This document shows, piece after piece, positions 43,513 to 56,040 of a stretch of 64,000 bases of DNA. Each line of letters starts with the position of its first letter. Position 1 is the stretch's first letter. The stretch comes from Engraulis encrasicolus (taxonomy: Eukaryota; Chordata; Actinopteri; Clupeiformes; Engraulidae). The stretch lies in NCBI RefSeq assembly GCF_034702125.1, contig NC_085861.1, positions 663,806-727,805 of the forward strand, given 5' to 3'. Under the pieces are notes generated by a model, which saw only the letters and a list, made by a program, of their open reading frames with translations, was not told the origin of the DNA and did no database searches. The translations under genes were made by a program, and so were the position numbers.

Positions 43513-44521
43513 TGTCAGCCAACTGCATGTGGGGATTTTACCTTTTTTTAATTTGTTTGCTGTGTTTAGTTTGCTGTGTTTTAATATAGTGTGTTTTAGT
43601 GTTTGCTGTGTTTTTATATTGCATGTTTTAGGACTAGTTATTTATTTGGGTTGCTGTGCTCACTAATTGCTGGCTTGCTGTGTTTTCACTTTGTGCACTA
43701 ACTGGCTACTCAATAATGACTGTTTTAATTGCTTTGATGGGACACCTGACAAACATTATTACCCGGCCAATCGGTGCATTGGAATGGTGATGGGGAGGGG
43801 TATAAAGAGGCATGTTTTTAGAGGCTCCTGGCATTTGGCGGGGGGATCGGACTGGAGGCAGCAGCAGACCCGAAGAGCAGAGACGGCGCTGGTCGAACGA
43901 ACCCGAACGAACAAACGAACCGAACCGAACCGAACTGGACCGGACCGGACCGGACCGACGCCCGCAACCTAAGGAACGTGAGCAAACCTTTTTGTGTGTA
44001 CTCCTCTCACCGCATGTCTGAGCTGTCTTGATCCCCCTGCCGAATAGCCCGAGCATGTTGGCTGGAGAACGCGTCCTGGAGGACCCGAAGTGGATTGGAG
44101 CCAAACCACGCTTCCAACCACAAGTTGAGTAAAAGTCCTGACTGTAGCTGCTCACTATTCTGTTGCTTGGTTGCATGCCATACAGAGACTGACACTTGTT
44201 CTTTGTTGCCGAGGTGTGATGGACCTGGAGTAGGCCACAGATGTCACCGGGGACCCCCCTCGGCCACCTGAACCCTGAATGAGACTTCACCCAACACAGC
44301 TTGGGCTGGGACTGGACATTGACTGGCCCCTGTGGCCAATGATCAAGGGGCAAGGCCCACCTGGACCCTTAGGACTCTGCAGTGCTGCTTTTAGAGGACA
44401 TTTAGTTTTAACATAAGAGATAATAAAAGAATATATATTTTTAACCCTTGTGTCTGTCTTCTGTGTACTGGGCATTTTGAACCTTACTTTTAATGGTTTT
44501 ATACAGGGCTTTTGCCCGACA
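43513..44521 (+). repeat. 5' LTR
   Basis: Ends TGTCAG and CCCGACA are short inverted repeats. A short tandem of CGAAC/CCGAA/GGACC units lies at about 43900-43960 and differs in copy number from the 3' LTR. An AATAAAAGA polyadenylation-like word lies at 44423. Minus-strand frames inside both LTRs are shadows. Confidence 0.85.
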
Positions 44522-45610
44522 TTTTATGGCGTAGTCGGCAGGATGTCCAGTAACACAGAAGACCGTTTTAGACTGAGGTCAGTAGGTGGAACAGTTGATG
44601 AATTGAGTACCCCAGCCTCACCTTCATATGCCTTGGTTTAACAGTACTTCATGGCTTCCGGAATGCAGTGGACAGCAGCATTGATTCGGGGAACAGCGTG
44701 CCCAGGTACAAGCTCTGGTGTGTGCACAACCGCTCTGTGCAGAACGGCAAGTGGACATCGTTCATTGTCTTTGTTGGAGAAATCCGGCACGAAGTTGAGC
44801 TGTTGGAGCCAAGGCTGTAATACAGGGGACAAGATTGTGACCGCGGTCAATGACCGCAAAGAGAGACAACTCGTATCACCCAAGAGTGTGCTACATTCAA
44901 GTGCTGCCCAGGCCCAGATGTGACGGTGGGAGCATCCATGCTCTGACTCAAGATGGCAGCGACCGACTCGACCCGGAGGCCACAATTGAGGAAGGTGAGC
45001 TACTGTTGTCCTGGGTTTAAAGCCTATCTCTGTGGAAAGAAGTACAGCGCCACTTTTGACTGCCATGATTGAGGAAGTGACAAGAGAGCCATGCCATGGA
45101 GGAAGAACCGGACATGGCAACAAGGAAGCTCTGACCAGTGCCGTAAAGGACCACTCAACTCGCATTGCACTGTTGCTGGACAGGAGGTTGGAGACTGCCA
45201 GTAAGTCCGGGGGAAAGACGGACGGATGGATGAATGGAGGGAGGAGATGCGCCACCAGTTGAAAACGGAAGTAGCGATCCAAGTACAAGCCCTGGGTACA
45301 GAGGTAACGAACATTTGCAGAGACCTGTCCCGCTAGGCCCAAGGAGAACCTACTGGCCACTGACCTCTGCCCTGAGTGCACTACAGAGACCCAGTATGGA
45401 AGGCCTGTCCACCTGGATGGATGACCCTGAGCGAAGACCTCCGGTGGGCATTGTACCTGGGTCTTTCGATTTCCCAATCCCTCCTGCCGCTCAAGGTAAT
45501 GGCTCGGTTGTACCGATGGCACTTAAAAAAAAAAAAACCCTATTTCAGGTAATGGACCATCCTTTAGTCCTTCATAGTCGGGACGACTATGTTTAAAGCT
45601 GGGGGGTAAA
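44522..45610 (+). pseudogene. Degenerate internal region, gag-like remnant
   Basis: A short plus-strand frame starts MSSNTEDRFRLRSVGG at 44544. Later frames are broken by stops (45032-45262, 45234-45596). A minus-strand frame of 294 codons (44638-45522) has no recognisable domain and is probably antisense to decayed gag. Protein supply in trans would be needed for mobility. Confidence 0.45.
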
Positions 45611-46621
45611 TGTCAGCCAACTGCATGTGGGGATTTTACCTTTTTTTAATTTGTTTGCTGTGTTTAGTTTGCTGTGTTTTAATATAGTGTGTTTTAGTGT
45701 TTGCTGTGTTTTTATATTGCATGTTTTAGGACTAGTTATTTATTTGGGTTGCTGTGCTCACTAATTGCTGGCTTGCTGTGTTTTCACTTTGTGCACTAAC
45801 TGGCTACTCAATAATGACTGTTTTAATTGCTTTGATGGGACACCTGACAAACATTATTACCCGGCCAATCGGTGCATTGGAATGGTGATGGGGAGGGGTA
45901 TAAAGAGGCATGTTTTTAGAGGCTCCTGGCATTTGGCGGGGGGATCGGACTGGAGGCAGCAGCAGACCCGAAGAGCAGAGACGGCGCTGGTCGAACGAAC
46001 CCGAACGAACAAACGAACCGAACCGAACCGAACCGAACTGAACCGGACCGGACCGACGCCCGCAACCTAAGGAACGTGAGCAAACTTTCTTGTGTGTACT
46101 CCTCTCACCGCATGTCTGAGCTGTCTTGATCCCCCTGCCGAATAGCCCGAAACATGTTGGCTGGAGAACGCGTCCTGGAGGACCCGAAGTGGATTGGAGC
46201 CGAACCACGCTTCCAACCACAAGTTGAGTAAAAGTCCTGACTGTAGCTGCTCATTATTCTGTTGCTTGGTTGCATGCCATACAGAGACTGACACTTGTTC
46301 TTTGTTGCCGAGGTGTGATGGACCTGGAGTAGGCCACAGATGTCACCGGGGACCCCCCTCGGCCACCTGAACCCTGAATGAGACTTCACCTAACACAGCT
46401 TGGGCTTGGACTGGACATTGACTGGCCCCTGTGGCCAATGATCAAGGGGCAAGGACCACTTGGACCCTTAGGACTCTGCAGTGCTGCTTTTAGAGGACAT
46501 TTAGTTTTAACATAAGAGATAATAAAAGAATATATATTTTTAACCCTTGTGCCTGTCTTCTGTGTACTGGGCATTCCGAACCTTATTTTTAATGGTTTTT
46601 AAACAGGGCCTTTGCCCGACA
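45611..46621 (+). repeat. 3' LTR
   Basis: Near-identical to 43513-44521 apart from scattered substitutions and a changed number of CCGAA units. This indicates recent insertion. Confidence 0.85.
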
Positions 46622-47466
46622 GAAACAATACACTATAAGAAAATTCATTACATGTAACTCTACCAATGTTGTATATTTGTTATACTGTCCTTGTGGTCTT
46701 CAGTACACTGGCTGCACTCGTAGACAATTACGGGTGCGCCTTAACGAACACCGCAGTGCCATCAACAGGCAAGACCCCAAGTCACCAGTAGCGCGGCACT
46801 TCACTGAAGCAAACCACACTGCTGCTGATCTCAAATTTATGGGAATCGACAGAGTCTCTTCCACACGCAGGAGGAGCGTCTCAGGCCAGACGCTCCTGCA
46901 GTGTGAAGCCCGTTGGATCTATTACTTGAAAACTTTACATCCACATGGACTTAATGATGATTTCGACTTGTCCTGCTTTTTATAAAGCACATGTATTTAT
47001 CTGAGAATGTTCATTCTGCTGTGTATATATCCATCCATGGGTTTCCTTTAGTTTTCTTATTTTATGTATATATTTTCCTTTCTTTTATTTCAGAATATGT
47101 TTTCTCTTGTGTATTTGGCCTCCTGTTAGTATTTATTTACTTCCTTGAGCGCGCACTCCAACCAACCCTGCAGTGCGTAGGGTGATTGACAGGCGCACCG
47201 CCTATTAGACGCATAGGCCTACTATAAATACACACATTTCCTGTATATATGGTTTGCACTGATGAAGGTCTGAGGACCGAAACGTTTGCACCCCCACTTG
47301 GTAGCACTTTATTTTATTTTTGTTTAAGTTGATGGATTAAAACACCTTTCCTGCATCGGCAACCCTTGGTGTGCGAGTTCTCTTCTTCCTCCTGTGTTCT
47401 ACAATACCCAGAACCCACGCACCCACAAGGCCTGGAGTAATTGGCGCGACACCCTTCCTGACCTAA
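46622..47466 (+). pseudogene. Penelope-like element, GIY-YIG endonuclease end and 3' UTR
   Basis: Continues the frame from 43512: KQYTIRKFITCNSTNVVYLL, then YCPCGLQYTGCTRRQL and RVRLNEHRSAI, and a WIYYLKTLHPHGLNDDFD tail, with a stop at 46983-46985. LLYCPCGLQYTG is the GIY-YIG-type core (Y-x-I replaced by Y-L-L/Y-T-G variants). The 3' UTR to about 47466 holds a hammerhead-like core. Together with 42781-43512 this makes a 5'-truncated but otherwise open Penelope gene. Confidence 0.8.
47259..47283 (+). ncRNA. Hammerhead-ribozyme-like core in the Penelope 3' region
   Basis: CTGATGA (47259-47265) is followed by a hairpin GGTC-TGAG-GACC (47267-47278) and GAAAC (47279-47283). This is the conserved core and stem II of hammerhead ribozymes, which are known to occur in Penelope-like elements. 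The stem I and stem III partners and the cleavage triplet were not found convincingly in this single copy; in tandem copies they would be supplied by the neighbouring unit. Confidence 0.5.
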
Positions 47467-47470
47467 CTGT

Positions 47471-47877
47471 GCTATTGAGTATGAACCATGAGACTTAGTT
47501 GGAGTCTGGTTGTGGCTGTTCATGCTATTGAGTATGGGGTATGAGACTTAGTTGGAGTCTGGTTGTGGCTGTTCATGCTATTGAGTATGGGGTATGAGAC
47601 TTAGTTGGAGTCTGGTTGTGGCTGTTCATGCTATTGAGTATGGGGTATGAGACTTAGTTGGAGTCTGGTTGTGGCTGTTCATGCTATTGAGTATGGGGTA
47701 TGAGACTTAGTTGGAGTCTGGTTGTGGCTGTACATGCTATTGAGTATGAACCATGAGACTTAGTTGGAGTCTGGTTGTGGCTGTTCATGCTATTGAGTAT
47801 GGGGTATGAGACTTAGTTGGAGTCTGTTTGTGGTTGTTCATGCTTTTGAGTATGAACCATGAGACTTAGTTGCTCTC
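47471..47877. repeat. 53-bp minisatellite, main array
   Basis: About 7.6 units containing TGCTATTGAGTATGGGGTAT, GAGACTTAGTTGGAGTC and TGGTTGTGGCTGTTCA. Two unit variants (GGGGTATG and GAACCATG) are interspersed. Degraded single relatives continue to about 48190. No feature is seen from 48191 to 48370. Confidence 0.9.
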
Positions 47878-48374
47878 CCCAAAGCTGTCCTGCTGAGTGC
47901 AGAGGTAGAATGAATGCACAGTGTGGCTTGTTTGTATAATTACATTCAAAACAAAATTGAAGGTACAAATCGTGTGACATTGTTGTTCTCCCCAAAGTTG
48001 TATCTGGTTGTACATGCTATTAAGCCATTGGGAATGAACCACTTGACTTCTTTGTCTGCTGCATTGCTATGTGCAGTGTGAGCAGAGACAGTGTTAGGCC
48101 AGGTGGAGCCAACGTTATGACATTTCTTGTGTAGTTCTTAGGAATCAGGTATGAGCCACGTGACTGTGTTGTTTTCCCCAAAGCTGCCCTGCTACATTTC
48201 TCCAGCTCCTTGGCAGCGTGCCGGAGATGAAGAGATGAGGAGAGAGTGTACTTCTGGCCTCATGGTTATATCACAGAGGAGATACAGCCCACTGAGCTAT
48301 TGATGTAACCTTATTGTCACCATAATGGTAATGACCAAGTCTTAATCAACTATCGAAGACTCTCTGCATAGTCA

Positions 48375-48485
<111 letters not shown>

Positions 48486-48529
48486 TGCGCGCGTGTGTGT
48501 GTGTGGTAGTGTGAGTGTGTGTGTGTGTT

Positions 48530-49120
48530 TTAAGGAGTGTTTATTTGATTTAGTAACAACAGTATCTGTGTTCTGATCAAATATGTGGGAAAGAGAGAAA
48601 GAGATAGACAGAGAAAGGGAGAGAGGGAAAGAGAGAAAGGCATGCACAGAGAGAGGGAAAGAGATACAGACAGAAAGGGAGAGGAAGAAAGAGAGAGATC
48701 TCCAAAACACTAAACCTCAGTAATAAACAACTCTCAAGCACAGTTGAGAACGTGTTTAGTGGGAATCCCACAATCACTCTCGCCGTTTAACTCTCTCTCT
48801 CTCTCTCTCTCGCCCTTTCACTCCCTCTCTCTCTCTCTCAAATTCAAATTGAAAGTTTTATTAACACGTCCGTTTGATAGTGTGGCCAAAGTATTATATA
48901 GAAATAGCGAGACAAATTGGATTTAGATTAACAATTAAGCATTGTGTGTGTGTGTGTGTGTGCGTGTGCGTGTGCGTGTGCATGTGTGTGTGTGTGTGTC
49001 ATAAATTTGATCTTAAACTTCATGGTTGGTAATACTGCTGGGCGGGATTGGAAGCTTTGGCTGAGATGTTAAGATGATGCTTGTGAATCTGAATCTGTGT
49101 TTTCGTTTTAAACGTCCAAA
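48530..49120 (+). repeat. NLR upstream region, paralogous to 32.3-32.9 kb
   Basis: TTTGATTTAGTAACAACAG, CAAATTCAAAT.GAAAG, TTGGCTGA.(T/G)TGTTAA and GTGTTTTCGTTTTAAAC occur here in the same order as at 32.3-32.9 kb, with the 31.9 kb copy supplying the last. The two regions probably descend from duplication of the same NLR 5' flank or first intron. Confidence 0.5.
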
Positions 49121-49137
49121 TGTGTTACTTTTCTAAG

Positions 49138-49828
49138 TAGTCCTGGACCAGCCATGTAGACCCGTTCACAATTTTGAGTTGGGGGCGTTTCTCACTGGAA
49201 TTGAGTTAGTGGGTTCCTAGACATTAAAAATCACGGAGGTGCTCGTCCACCATAGTGCCAGAAGTTGTGTGCTCTCGTGATCTCTGACACCCTTCTCCTC
49301 TTCTAGTGGGGGCTTCTCTCTGTGTTGACTGTTGCAGTGCATGTGCTGTCTTGTCCTCTGACTGTGTGGAAATGTTAGGTTTACATTTATAGTGGCTGTT
49401 CCTTATTCTTAATAATGACCTAATAGGCAAGCACATGGCCGAGTTCTTCAGAATAGGGAAAAGACCTGGAACATGACCTTGACCTTGACCTTTTAAGGAC
49501 TATACTGACACTATACTGACACAAAATAATCATGGCAATATCAGCAAATAACTCCTCATACCATAATTGAGAATTTGTTTCTCATTTTTACAAAAATTGG
49601 TCAGAATTGATGTATGACATGTGTATAAACAGTTTAAAAGTAAAAAACACAGGTTTTTGTCATAGGCGATGGCGGCCATATTTGGCAGCCATATTGTGAA
49701 AAATCTGGCACTATGGTGGACGAGCACCTCCGTGATTTTTAATGTCTAGGAACCCAGTAACTCAATTCCAGTGAGAAACGCCCCCAACTCAAAATTGCGA
49801 ACGGGTCTACATGGCTGGTCCAGGACTA
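49138..49828. mobile_element. Foldback element with about 130-bp terminal inverted repeats
   Basis: Left TAGTCCTGGACCAGCCATGT is mirrored at the right end. The arms (49138-49270 and 49695-49828) match almost perfectly, including AAAAATCACGGAGGTGCTCG. A 3-bp AAG flanks both sides. No coding frame. It lies about 150 bp upstream of the first NLR exon. Confidence 0.8.
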
Positions 49829-49978
49829 AAGCTTGTGTGGTAGGCTATCGGATGCGATTGCCATGTTAGGGCTTGTTGGTTTGGGTTGCCTTGAAATTTT
49901 TCATGAATTGAAAGGGTGCCTTGCCTTAAAAAAAGTTTGAGAAACACTGTCTTATCTAACAGGCCTGTCTCATTGCAG

Positions 49979-50222
49979 GAGTCACCGGAGCCTTTGAACA
50001 TTTCAGTTCAAGGTGGAACGTCAACACTCCAGCTGACAGACAGGGGCCCTTTGAAGGTTATTGATCACATATTTTAGTGTTAAACATCTGTCATGGAGGC
50101 CCACTTTTCTAGAAAGGCCCCTGATGTGAACATCTCAGCTCAGAGTAGAAGCAATGTCTCTGCTGTGTCTGACAGCACAGTTCATGGGGACATCAACATC
50201 TCCAACGTCTATCATCACTATG
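49979..50222 (+). CDS. NLRC3-like gene, first coding exon (CDS from ATG 50093)
   Basis: The exon is bounded by an acceptor (CATTGCAG at 49971-49978) and a donor (TATG|GTGAGT at 50222/50223). The first ATG in the working frame is at 50093, with G at -3 and +4. It gives MEAHFSRKAPDVNISAQSRS and then VSAVSDSTVHGDINISNVYH, 43 codons plus one base (phase 1). The preceding 49979-50056 reads SPEPLNISVQGGTSTLQL in another frame, which resembles the coding part. It may be an older copy of the same exon or a separate coding exon with donor AAG|GTTATT. No PYD or CARD domain is visible. Start choice moderately sure; upstream exons may exist. Confidence 0.65.
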
Positions 50223-51126
50223 GTGAGTACTAATGTTCCATCTAATTATTTATGTACCAAATGATGAGTCCAGTGCGTCAGTCAACATCCCCGTACCCTC
50301 TTATGTTGATCTGAGGGTGACATATCAAGTGTCATATGGGTTTTGAGAGGGCGCTTCAAGGAAATCAGTGTATCAAGTCAAGTTGACGGAGGACAGGGGT
50401 GATGTGTTCTCTGAAGAGGGAGTGGGTGAGCCACCAGGCAGTAGAGTTTTGAAAGTGTTGTAGTTTTTGAAGAACAGTGGAGGGTAGGCCTTAGAGGATA
50501 TTATTGCAGTAGTTGAGTCTGGAGGTAATGAAGGAATTAATTAATTAATTAATTACTGGGGCTGCAAAATATAATAAATAAATGTATTATTATCGTGATA
50601 TCACTGCTTGCAATACACGTTTTGCAAAAAATGGTTAAATTACGATACCCAAGTTTTACATTTTAATAACAGCAAATTTGGTGAAAAGGTAAAAAAAAAA
50701 GGTATTAAAAAGGTTACCTTCTGAATTTGATGCTGTATATTACCCGTGTTTTTCCTAATAAAAATAATGTTGGGAACAAAACATTGCTCTCATAAACGTG
50801 ATAAAGTGTAGAATGGCAATTTGAGAGGGGAAAATATATGTACCTTTTGGAGAAGTAACTGGTACTTGCAATTAGTTACTTTCTCAAAGAGAAACACACA
50901 CAATGCCAGAATAGTAGCAGAAACGTGTAAGGAAGGGAATGGACTGTGAGGCGGGTAAAGAGAAACACACAATGATGATGCCAGAATAGTAGGTGGAATG
51001 TGATTAGTATGTTTGCATGTGGTCTTCATAAGGGAATGGACTGTGAGGCTGTTTTTTGTGGAGTCGTTCTTCTTCTGTCTTGAGTTAGTTCCAGGTAAAG
51101 AGTGACAGGCTTCCTCTGTCCTCCAG

Positions 51127-51168
51127 GTGCCGAGACCTCAACTCCGGCACAATCAGCACAGAAGACTG
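51127..51168 (+). CDS. NLRC3-like gene, short linker exon
   Basis: Acceptor CCTCCAG at 51120-51126 and donor GT at 51169. The 42 nt read in phase with the previous exon: GAETSTPAQSAQKT, ending again in phase 1. The junctions on both sides keep the frame. This is typical of the short linker exons between the N-terminal part and the FISNA-NACHT exon. Confidence 0.75.
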
Positions 51169-51281
51169 GTACGTTCTGCTTACTATTAATTATTATTAAT
51201 TTATTTATTTATTATTAATCTATGAAATTAACGATTATTTTCCTATCTATTCAGTAAGGCAATACATTCTCTCTTTATTAG

Positions 51282-53133
51282 GCACATTATCGTTACTAGA
51301 TGGGCTGTTTCCAAAATGCCAACAAGCGCTCAAAGAAAAGCTATCTAGAAAGTTCCAGAATGTGCATTACGTCATCCCAAAACAGGGACAACCTGCATCT
51401 CTGGAGAAGATCTACACAGAGCTCTACATCACAGAGGGGGAATGTGTTGAGGTCAGTACTGAACATGAGGTCAGACAGATTGAGATGGCATCCAAGAAAA
51501 AGACAACCAATGAGGAGACATCAGTCAAATATACTGACATCCTCAAGCCCCTACCTGGACAAGACAAAGACATCAGAACAGTGATGACAAAGGGAGTAGC
51601 TGGAATTGGGAAAACAGTATCTGTGCAGAAGTTCATTCTGGACTGGGCTGAAGGAAAAGCCAATCAGGACATTGACTTCCTGTTTCCTGTGCCTTTTCGG
51701 GAGATAAACCTGATTAAAGAAAACACATACAGTCTTAAGGAATTAATTGATCACTTTTTCTGTAAAACATCTGACCTCATCTTCTCCACTGACAAAAAGT
51801 ACAACATTGCCTTCATCTTTGATGGTCTTGATGAAAGCAAGCTTCCTCTGGATTTCCAGAATAATGAAGACATCCGCAATGAATCAGATCCTGCCACAGT
51901 GGACGTCCTTCTGACAAACCTCATTAAAGGAAATCTGCTCCCCTCTGCTCAAATTTGGATCACATCCCGACCAGTAGCAGCCAATCAGATCCCTCCTGAG
52001 TGTGTGGACCAGGTAACAGAAGTGCGGGGTTTCACTGACTCACAGAAGGAGGAATATTTTACGAACAACATCAATGATCAGGGAATGGCCAACAGAGTAA
52101 TCACACACCTGAAGAGATCCAGGAGCCTTTACATCATGTGCCATATTCCACTCTTCTGTTGGATGGCAGCCAGGGTTCTAGAGTCTATCCTGACCAAAGG
52201 CCAGAGTGATGTGATTCCAGCTACCCTGACCCAGATGTACATACACTTCCTGACCATACAAGCCAAGCACATTAGTCAGAAGTACAAAGACATCTGGAAC
52301 CAGAAGACCATTTTGTCCCTGGGCCAACTGGCTTTCCAGCAGCTGGAAAAGGAAAATCTGATCTTCTATGAAGAGGACCTGAGAGAGTGTTGTATGGATG
52401 TTGAACAGGCCACAGTATTCTCAGGAGTCTGCACCCAGATATTTCGAGAGGAGTCTGGGATGTACCATGGAAAGGTGTTCTGCTTTGTTCATCTGAGCAT
52501 CCAGGAGTTCCTTGCAGCTTTATATGTGTTTATCTGCAACAGAGACAAAAACAGAAACATGTCTGATCAACAACAAACCTCTCGGCTCTCTGCTCTGTTC
52601 AGAGCTGCAACACTTTATGACCTGCACAAGACTGCTGTGCATCTGGCCTTACAGAGTAGTAATGGACACCTGGACCTTTTCCTCCGCTTCCTTCTGGGCC
52701 TCTCACTGGAATCCAATCAGAAACTCCTAAATCGCCTACTGCCAAAGACCAGTAGCCAATCGCAGATCTCAGTGCAGACAGTCCAGTGTATCAAGGAGAA
52801 GATCAGAAGAAGTAGTTCAGACAGAGGGATCAAACTGTTTCTAGATAGGAGTTCAGTCAGAAGGATCAACCTCTTCTACTGCCTGAATGAGCTGAATCAG
52901 CATGCTGTAGTGGAGTGGATTGTCAGGGAGAAAGGACTGCTATCTGTAGAGATGCTCGTACCAGGAGTGTGGCAGACTGTGGGATGTAATCTTACGATGT
53001 CAGAAGAGCAACTGGATGGGTTTGACCTGCAGAAATACATAGAGACACCAGCGAAAGATCAGCCAGAAATCCTCAACCCTGATGATCTTCTTCAGAAGCT
53101 GCTGCCAGTGATCACAACATCCACCAAGGCAGA
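51282..53133 (+). CDS. NLRC3-like gene, large FISNA-NACHT exon
   Basis: A 1852-nt exon (acceptor TTATTAG at 51281, donor GA|GTGAGT at 53133/53134), in phase with both neighbours. It starts GTLSLLDGLFPKCQQALKEK, with FISNA-type sequence (QNVHYVIPKQG, LEKIYTELYITEGE, VRQIEM). The NACHT ATPase follows: Walker A GVAGIGKTVSVQKF at about residues 162-175 of the assembled protein, Walker B FIFDGLDES at about 235-243, and sensor ITSRP. Winged-helix and NACHT-associated parts include CHIPLFCWM and HLSIQEFLAALYVF. No internal stop or shift; the motif residues needed for ATP binding are present. It would be a cytoplasmic innate-immune sensor, oligomerising through NACHT. An in-frame TGA just beyond the donor is spliced out. 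Confidence 0.9.
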
Positions 53134-53181
53134 GTGAGTGACTCACTGTGTTGGTGAATGACTGGAAACTACTGGTACTGT

Positions 53182-53280
53182 GTGAGTGTGTGTGTGTGTG
53201 TCTGTGCGTGCGTGCGTGCGTGTGTGCGTGCGTGCACGCGCGTGTCTGTCTGTGTTTGTGAGTGTGGGGGGGTGGGGGGT
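53182..53280. repeat. GT/GC microsatellite and G-rich tract in the intron
   Basis: GTGTGT with GCGTGCGTGCG interruptions is followed by a GGGGGGTGGGGGGTGGG run. 53281-54120 is unique-looking intron sequence with no feature recognised. Confidence 0.85.
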
Positions 53281-54221
53281 GGGTTGTGGGTTGGTAGTGA
53301 ACAGTCACCCCCTGGGGGTTTGGCAACTGTGGAGATTGGAGGTTACGGTTTATTTACAAAAGTGCAGTATATACATATTCATGAGAATAGACAGAAAAGA
53401 CAGAAATTCAACAACAAAAAAATAATAAAAATAATGTTGAATGAGTGATAACAAAAATGCTAATAGCTCTTAGCTCCAGTATAGCTAACTAAGCCCAGCA
53501 AATAAATTGCACTAACATTTGCAGATAGCCTCACACCAAGCTCACACACAGACTGAAGGCATCTTAAACAGCAAAACCCACTTTTACTGAATTGCACCAA
53601 TCAAATCCCCTTGACATTGGTTCTCCTACCCCAACATCCAATCACATTGCCCCAAATTATATTCATAGTAATATAATTGGCCAAAACAACATACAAATAT
53701 TACACCCTCACCAATAGCATGTCATACTACCATTACCAAGAGTCAAAATAAACAAACGGAAAGCGGAAATAACAAACTAGACCATGTATGATATCACCGT
53801 TTGATTGACATTTGGTAATGTGTGAAAATGTTCTCTCCCCCAGCGTTTGAGAGAATGGTGGAGCTGGTGTGTGGAGAAATGATGAGTGGACTGAATGTTT
53901 GTGCTGAGTGAACTGGCAGGGAAACTCTGGTGCGTTGTGTAATGGAATGATGCTGTAGATGTTTGTTTTAACTGCAGAGTGAAATGTGATGTCTTACTTG
54001 ACAAACAAACTCATGGTGTCAGTGGCAGCCAACACTGTACTAACTTTCCCTCCAATAGTTCAAGCTTTCCCCAACCAAACCAACAACTAAGGCCATTTCC
54101 ATCAGTCTGAAATTTGCTTGAGTGGGTGTGAATGATTGTGTGTGTCTGTGTGTGTGAATGATTGCACATGTTCCAATTGTGAGCGTGAGAGTCAAGCACA
54201 CTGTGTGATTTCAGTATGCGT

Positions 54222-54710
<489 letters not shown>

Positions 54711-54724
54711 ATCTTCTGTGTGTG

Positions 54725-55140
54725 CGTACTTGCATGTGTCAAGTCAAGTCATGTCAAAGTTTATTTGTAATGCACTTTTAAAACAACACAAGCAGCTGAC
54801 CAAAGTCGTACGGGGAGCCAGTGGAGGGCAGCGAGTACAGGTGTGATATGTTCACGCCTCCGTGTCTTGGTCAGAAGACGTGCTGCTGCATTTTGCACAA
54901 GTTGTAGCTGGGTAAGGGAGGCGGAGCTTATGCCGGCGTATAGGGCGTTGCAGTAGTCTAGACGGGACGTGACAAAGGCATGGATAACATTTTCAAAATT
55001 TTTAAAAGATAAAAAAGGTTTAGCCTTGGATAAAAACCTTAGTGGATAAAAACTGGATTTTACGACCGTGTTAATTTGTTTCTCCATTTTAAAAAATGGA
55101 TCTAGGGTCACACCAAGGTTCTTTGCTTTGTCTTTGACAT
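54725..55140 (-). pseudogene. L2-type LINE, 3' fragment
   Basis: The minus strand reads LDPFFKMEKQINTVVKSSFY, HAFVTSRLDYCNALYAGI, LQLVQNAAARLL and HITPVLAALHWLPV, the C-terminal end of L2/CR1-clade reverse transcriptases. A deletion after LPVR removes the final residues. The element ends in repeats of TGACT (plus strand AAGTCAAGTCATGTC), the LINE 3' tail. Confidence 0.8.
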
Positions 55141-55326
55141 AAGGTGTGTGTGTTCATTGTGTGCATGTTGGTGTGTGTATATATTTGCGTGTGTGTGTGT
55201 GTCTCACACACAATCACATCCGTCACCCCTCTCTCTCTGTATAGCTCTCTCTTCCCTGCCTGTGTTTCTTCTTTTCCACCTCTCTATCTTGCATCTATCT
55301 TAACATCTCTCTCTCACTCCCTAACG

Positions 55327-55566
<240 letters not shown>

Positions 55567-55652
55567 GCATGTTGTTTCTGTCTCTCTACACTTCACGACT
55601 CCTCATCTGCGCTCTCTCTGTCTCTCTCTTTCCTTCCTGTAGCCATTTCACT

Positions 55653-55816
<164 letters not shown>

Positions 55817-55817
55817 A

Positions 55818-56040
55818 TGGCAGCCGTGGCCTAGCGGTTAGAGAGTTGGTCTAGGGGGTCTAGGGGTTGCCGGTTCGAATCCCCCCTGACCTCTCCCTAC
55901 ATCTTCACCCATGGCTGAAGTGGCCTTGAGCAAGGCACCTTTCCCCAAATTGCTCCAGGGACTGTAACCAATAGCCTGAAAAGTAATAACTGTAAGTCGC
56001 TTTGAATAAAATGAAAGCGTCAGCTAAGTGCAATGTAATG
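55818..56040 (+). mobile_element. tRNA-derived SINE with L2-like tail
   Basis: Head with A box TGGCCTAGCGG and B box GGTTCGAATCC. Tail AAGTCGCTTTGAATAAAATG and GCGTCAGCTAAGTGCAATGT are the common fish SINE/L2 3' tail, which lets L2 machinery mobilise the SINE. It is a different family from the copy at 56173. Confidence 0.8.

Larger units (their letters stand above)
43513..46621 (+). mobile_element. Young non-autonomous LTR retrotransposon inserted in the Penelope gene
   Basis: Two LTRs of 1009 and 1011 bp (43513-44521 and 45611-46621), both TGTCAGCC...GCCCGACA, differ at only a few positions. The 1.09-kb internal region starts with TTTTATGGCGTAGTCGGCAG, a candidate primer-binding and leader sequence. 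It ends with the purine tract GCTGGGGGG before the 3' LTR. No full gag or pol is present. Flanks GTAAA and GAAAC suggest at best an imperfect target duplication, but removal of the element restores the Penelope reading frame. Confidence 0.88.

Noticed and set aside
43706..44353. 215-codon minus-strand frame, with a similar frame at 45804-46220
   Set aside because: Both lie inside the two LTRs and are present twice because the LTR is duplicated. No domain is recognised.
44638..45522. 294-codon minus-strand frame inside the LTR element
   Set aside because: No recognisable domain; more likely antisense to decayed gag-like sequence than a gene.
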